Part shown: positions 58,221 to 64,000 of the stretch, one piece after another
Layout of the letters: every line of letters starts with the position of its first letter
How positions within the stretch are numbered: the first letter of the stretch is position 1
Assembly (NCBI GenBank): GCA_019096065.1
Contig: JAGUCH010000005.1
Span: forward strand, 5,332,001 to 5,396,000
Length of the DNA: 64,000 nucleotides
Direction: 5' to 3'
Origin: Paracyclopina nana
Taxonomy: Eukaryota; Arthropoda; Copepoda; Cyclopoida; Cyclopettidae
The notes under the pieces: generated by a model
What the model was told of the DNA's origin: nothing
Database searches by the model: none
What the model saw: only the letters and a program-made list of their open reading frames with translations
Program-made: the position numbers and the translations under genes

Positions 58221-60634
58221 TTAAGGATCTGACAACTGACAACATTGCATTAAATGCCCAAATGCCTTGGAGCGAATCATCATCCTGGCCGATTTGAGTG
58301 AGTAGTCTCCAGCCCAAAGCTCCCAAATGATGCCTCTATAGTAGTCATTGTCTGTTGGATTATCATGGTACTCCCCGTTCAAGTTGGACTCGAAGCAACT
58401 GTAAAACCACCAACCACCGCCGTAGGCTGGTGCACAAGGGCAGCATTTTGGAGCTCGATCATTGATTCGATCGACTGTGGAAAATTCAGATCCATTGTGA
58501 GCTGAAAATGAGTCCGTGGCATTTCCAGAATAGCCATCAACCCACAACCTGTAATTGGCTTCCTCTGAATCAATCCTAAGTAATTCAATATTATATTATT
58601 ATTGGATTATCATGGCAGATTTTTGAAATCTTACCTAAAATCTGAATATTCTGCCACTACTGTAGTCCCTTCGAAGTTCTGAAGTTCGATCCTCAAAGAG
58701 ACAGGAGCTGTTAAAGGGTTTGTGGTAAGTTTGTGAATGTAGTCATTGCCAAACCAAAACTCCCCGTAGAGGTCACCAAATCCATGCTTGTAATCTTTCC
58801 AAGATTTTGTAAAGTTAATTTTTGGCTCATCTTGGGGCCCACCCCTTCTTTGGATTACCTAAAATGTTCTCCATAAGCGAGTGTCACAATCATGCAAACT
58901 GATATGGATTTACCAGTACGTGCAAATTTAAGTATAACAATCATGCTAAGCATGCAGAACGAGGACAAGTATGATCATCCAACAATTAGTAGGTACCGTC
59001 CAGCCCCCTCCAGATGTGGTCTGATCGCAGTATCTTTGCCTGAAATCACGACCATTGTCATTTGCTGTTGTACTTGCATCAACTTCGGTGTCTACTGTGT
59101 AGACTTTCGAGTCTAGAAATCCAGCTTCTAAAAGCTGTTCACAGGTTTGAAGCATTTTTTCAGCATTGCCCAATGGCTGAGGTACACCACTTATAAGGCC
59201 AACATTTAGTTCTGTTGTGCTTGCTGTGGACGTTGTAGTAGGAACATTATTAACTGCTGTTGTAGTTTCAGTCGTAGTGCTTCTTATTTGCGCTGATGCC
59301 CTAAGGGATTGTTCATGGCAATTGTCAAAACCGTCTATAATCAGAGTTTTCTGTTCTTTTAAAGCTGATAGAATTCGATCACTGTCAAATCGCAGCTGAG
59401 CACTTGATCTTGGATTAGAATCTAATCCACATCCATGCGCTTGTTTTGACTCGAGCTTCTCCAAAACTGATTCAGTTTTGGCCTTGAAATCACTCAAATC
59501 TGAGGCTGTGCCTGAGCAGCATAGCTTTATGCCAGCAAGAGTTCTTTCACTCATTTCAATTTGGTGGTGTTGGTGGTCAAACATTTCTAGTGTCATGTTG
59601 AAAAAGTCACTGAACTTGCGATCAATGTCTGCAGAAGCTAACTGCACACTTGTGCGAATTTCGCCCATGGTGGACTCAAGCTGTCGCCCAATGTCCTCCA
59701 TATCTCGTAATCTGCGGTTGGCTTTCTTGAAAGGCAGAGATAATTTGCGGAAAAGCTTCACTAATTGCTCCTCGAGTTCTGTTTCGAATCCTGTGAGAGC
59801 AATTTCGAAATCACTATCCTCAGAGGTTATAATTGGCGCAGTAGCAGTAGCTTCGCCAGAATACCTAAGACTTTTGGCCAGGACTGAGTCAATTTTCAAT
59901 GCTATTTTTTCCAAGTCTGTCTTCATTTCGTTGCACATGTTCCTGAAGTTAGTAAAGTAATAAAATTAATGCTCTAACATTAATTATTGTTTTATGAAAG
60001 CACTGTAGATATACCTTGAATTTGTCGCATGCTGCTGGTTTGCAATTGGGTATCGAGATCTGACTCGGCTTGATGCCTGCTTTGACTCAATTCGCTGCAG
60101 AGATGCAATGATTTCAGGGTTGGGATCAGATAATGATCGATGAAGCCTAGCTTCGAGAGCAGTGATTTGCTCACCGACTGCCTCCATATTGTGACTAAGG
60201 CTAGACTGTAGATTGTTAGCCTGTCCTGTGATTGTAGTGAGTCTGTCCATTTGTGATCGACTCAAATGATCAACTTTAGTGTCCAGAGAGATCATTTGAT
60301 CGCCCCATGAACTGACATGATGCTGAATTTGCTCCCATCCAATTGACCTTTCATCCAATTTGTGAATCACACCTTGAAATTTGTCAATTTTCTCTTCCAT
60401 TCTCAGAAATTTCGAATCCACTTGCTGGGTAAGTTGCTTGCCAAATTGTTCCAATTGGTCTTGTATAAGTCCAACTGATGTTATAAGAGAACCCTGCACC
60501 GAAGCCAATGTAGTCTTCAGCGCTTTGATTTCTGCTGCCAATGTTGGCTCAAGATCACCAATTCCAACCCTCGGTTCAACCGATAAGCAAAAGTCCAAGT
60601 GAACCATCAGGATGAGAAATTTCAGGCTTTGCAT
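58221..60634 (-). CDS. Secreted coiled-coil fibrinogen-related protein
   Basis: Four exons: 60015-60634, 58997-59942, 58635-58858 and 58221-58575, 714 residues. Signal peptide MQSLKFLILMVHLDFCLS, then about 450 residues of coiled coil (multimerisation) and a Thr-rich linker. The C-terminal fibrinogen-like domain is spread over the last exons: YCDQTTSGGGWTVIQRRGGP, GFGDLYGEFWFGNDYIHKLT, SEFSTVDRINDRAPKCCPC, GGGWWFYSCFESNLNGEYH and IIWELWAGDYSLKSARMMIRS. The calcium loop reads DRIND instead of DRDND and the following Cys region is altered. The plan is that of angiopoietin-like or FREP lectins; a role in recognition or matrix is inferred. A polyadenylation signal (AATAAA, 58218-58213) follows the stop by two bases, so the mRNA ends inside the PDE12 coding end. 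Confidence 0.88.
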
Positions 60635-60956
60635 CTCTTTGCTCTGAAATATGAAATGTTTGAAAATTGGCGCGTTCTAAATGAGACGAGTCAAAGCGCT
60701 CATTTTAAGGCTTAAATATGTGAAAATACTTAAAAATTATGCATTAACGATTGCATTTGGATTTGCAACACAGCTTTGAGAAGCTATCAAGATCCTCTTC
60801 ATTATTTTCTTTAAGAATTTCAACAAAAATTAACCAATGAAAGCGCGAGGCATTTTGATCCATCAAGCCGGCAAAGCAAACTAGCTAAGCAAAGCAGACA
60901 AGTAGTAAACTCCAGTGTTGACTTTTCTAAGAGAGTTTGTTATTAGAAGCACCAAA
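60635..60956. other. Divergent promoter region FREP/ILF2
   Basis: About 320 bp between two divergent start codons. No gene and no clear motif seen. Confidence 0.5.

Positions 60957-64000
<3,044 letters not shown>

Overview
The window is nuclear DNA of a small-genome metazoan. Coding blocks have spliceosomal GT-AG introns, many only 60-100 nt long, and AATAAA/ATTAAA polyadenylation signals. About 17 protein genes fit in 64 kb. An arthropod, most likely a crustacean, is my best guess. The reasons are a secreted Pro-Glu-Tyr-Ala repeat protein with a cuticle-gene layout (first coding exon encodes only Met-Arg), pipe/UST-type 2-O-sulfotransferases, and tight same-strand gene clusters whose downstream members each start just after a 3' splice acceptor. 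That last pattern suggests spliced-leader (SL) trans-splicing, known in copepods and amphipods but also in other phyla. The species cannot be named from the sequence alone.

Layout. 1-3.7 kb (+): last exons of an LRR/FN3 single-pass receptor. 4.7-8.5 kb (-): regucalcin (SMP-30). 10.0-12.6 kb (+): polyQ protein ending in a degenerate cyclophilin domain. 15.5-23.5 kb (+): large secreted protein with about 14 FN3-like modules, Ser-Gly glycosaminoglycan sites, six LDLa repeats and an Ig-like domain. 23.8-25.3 kb (+): membrane protein built of the same FN3 variant. 25.3-26.8 kb (-): RRP46 then peptide deformylase, 33 nt apart. 27.5-30.1 kb (+): STT3B. 30.4-32.4 kb (-): MRM2 then PECR, 31 nt apart. 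32.6-35.4 kb (-): two tandem uronyl 2-O-sulfotransferases. 37.0-39.1 kb (-): PAY-repeat protein. 39.1-43.6 kb: apparently gene-free, with one perfect palindrome. 43.6-53.5 kb (-): four-gene cluster neugrin, CWC27 and two paralogous zinc-finger genes. 54.0-55.8 kb (+): RSL1D1. 56.4-58.2 kb (+): PDE12. 58.2-60.6 kb (-): fibrinogen-related protein. 61.0-64.0 kb (+): ILF2/NF45, running off the end.

How the genes relate. The clusters RRP46-PDF, MRM2-PECR and NGRN-CWC27-ZNF-ZNF look like operons of housekeeping genes (RNA processing, mitochondrial translation). Five of five internal cistrons have a pyrimidine tract and AG shortly upstream of the ATG, whereas the first genes checked generally lack one; the exception is a weaker candidate before the small ORF that leads MRM2. 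The proteoglycan-like gene, its membrane-bound neighbour and the two GAG-sulfotransferases all concern the extracellular matrix, but a direct link is inference. Most interesting are the operon signature, the FN3 variant with a recurring cysteine pair, a zinc-finger pair sharing an unrecognised middle domain, and two enzymes (cyclophilin-like, PECR) whose key catalytic residue is replaced.
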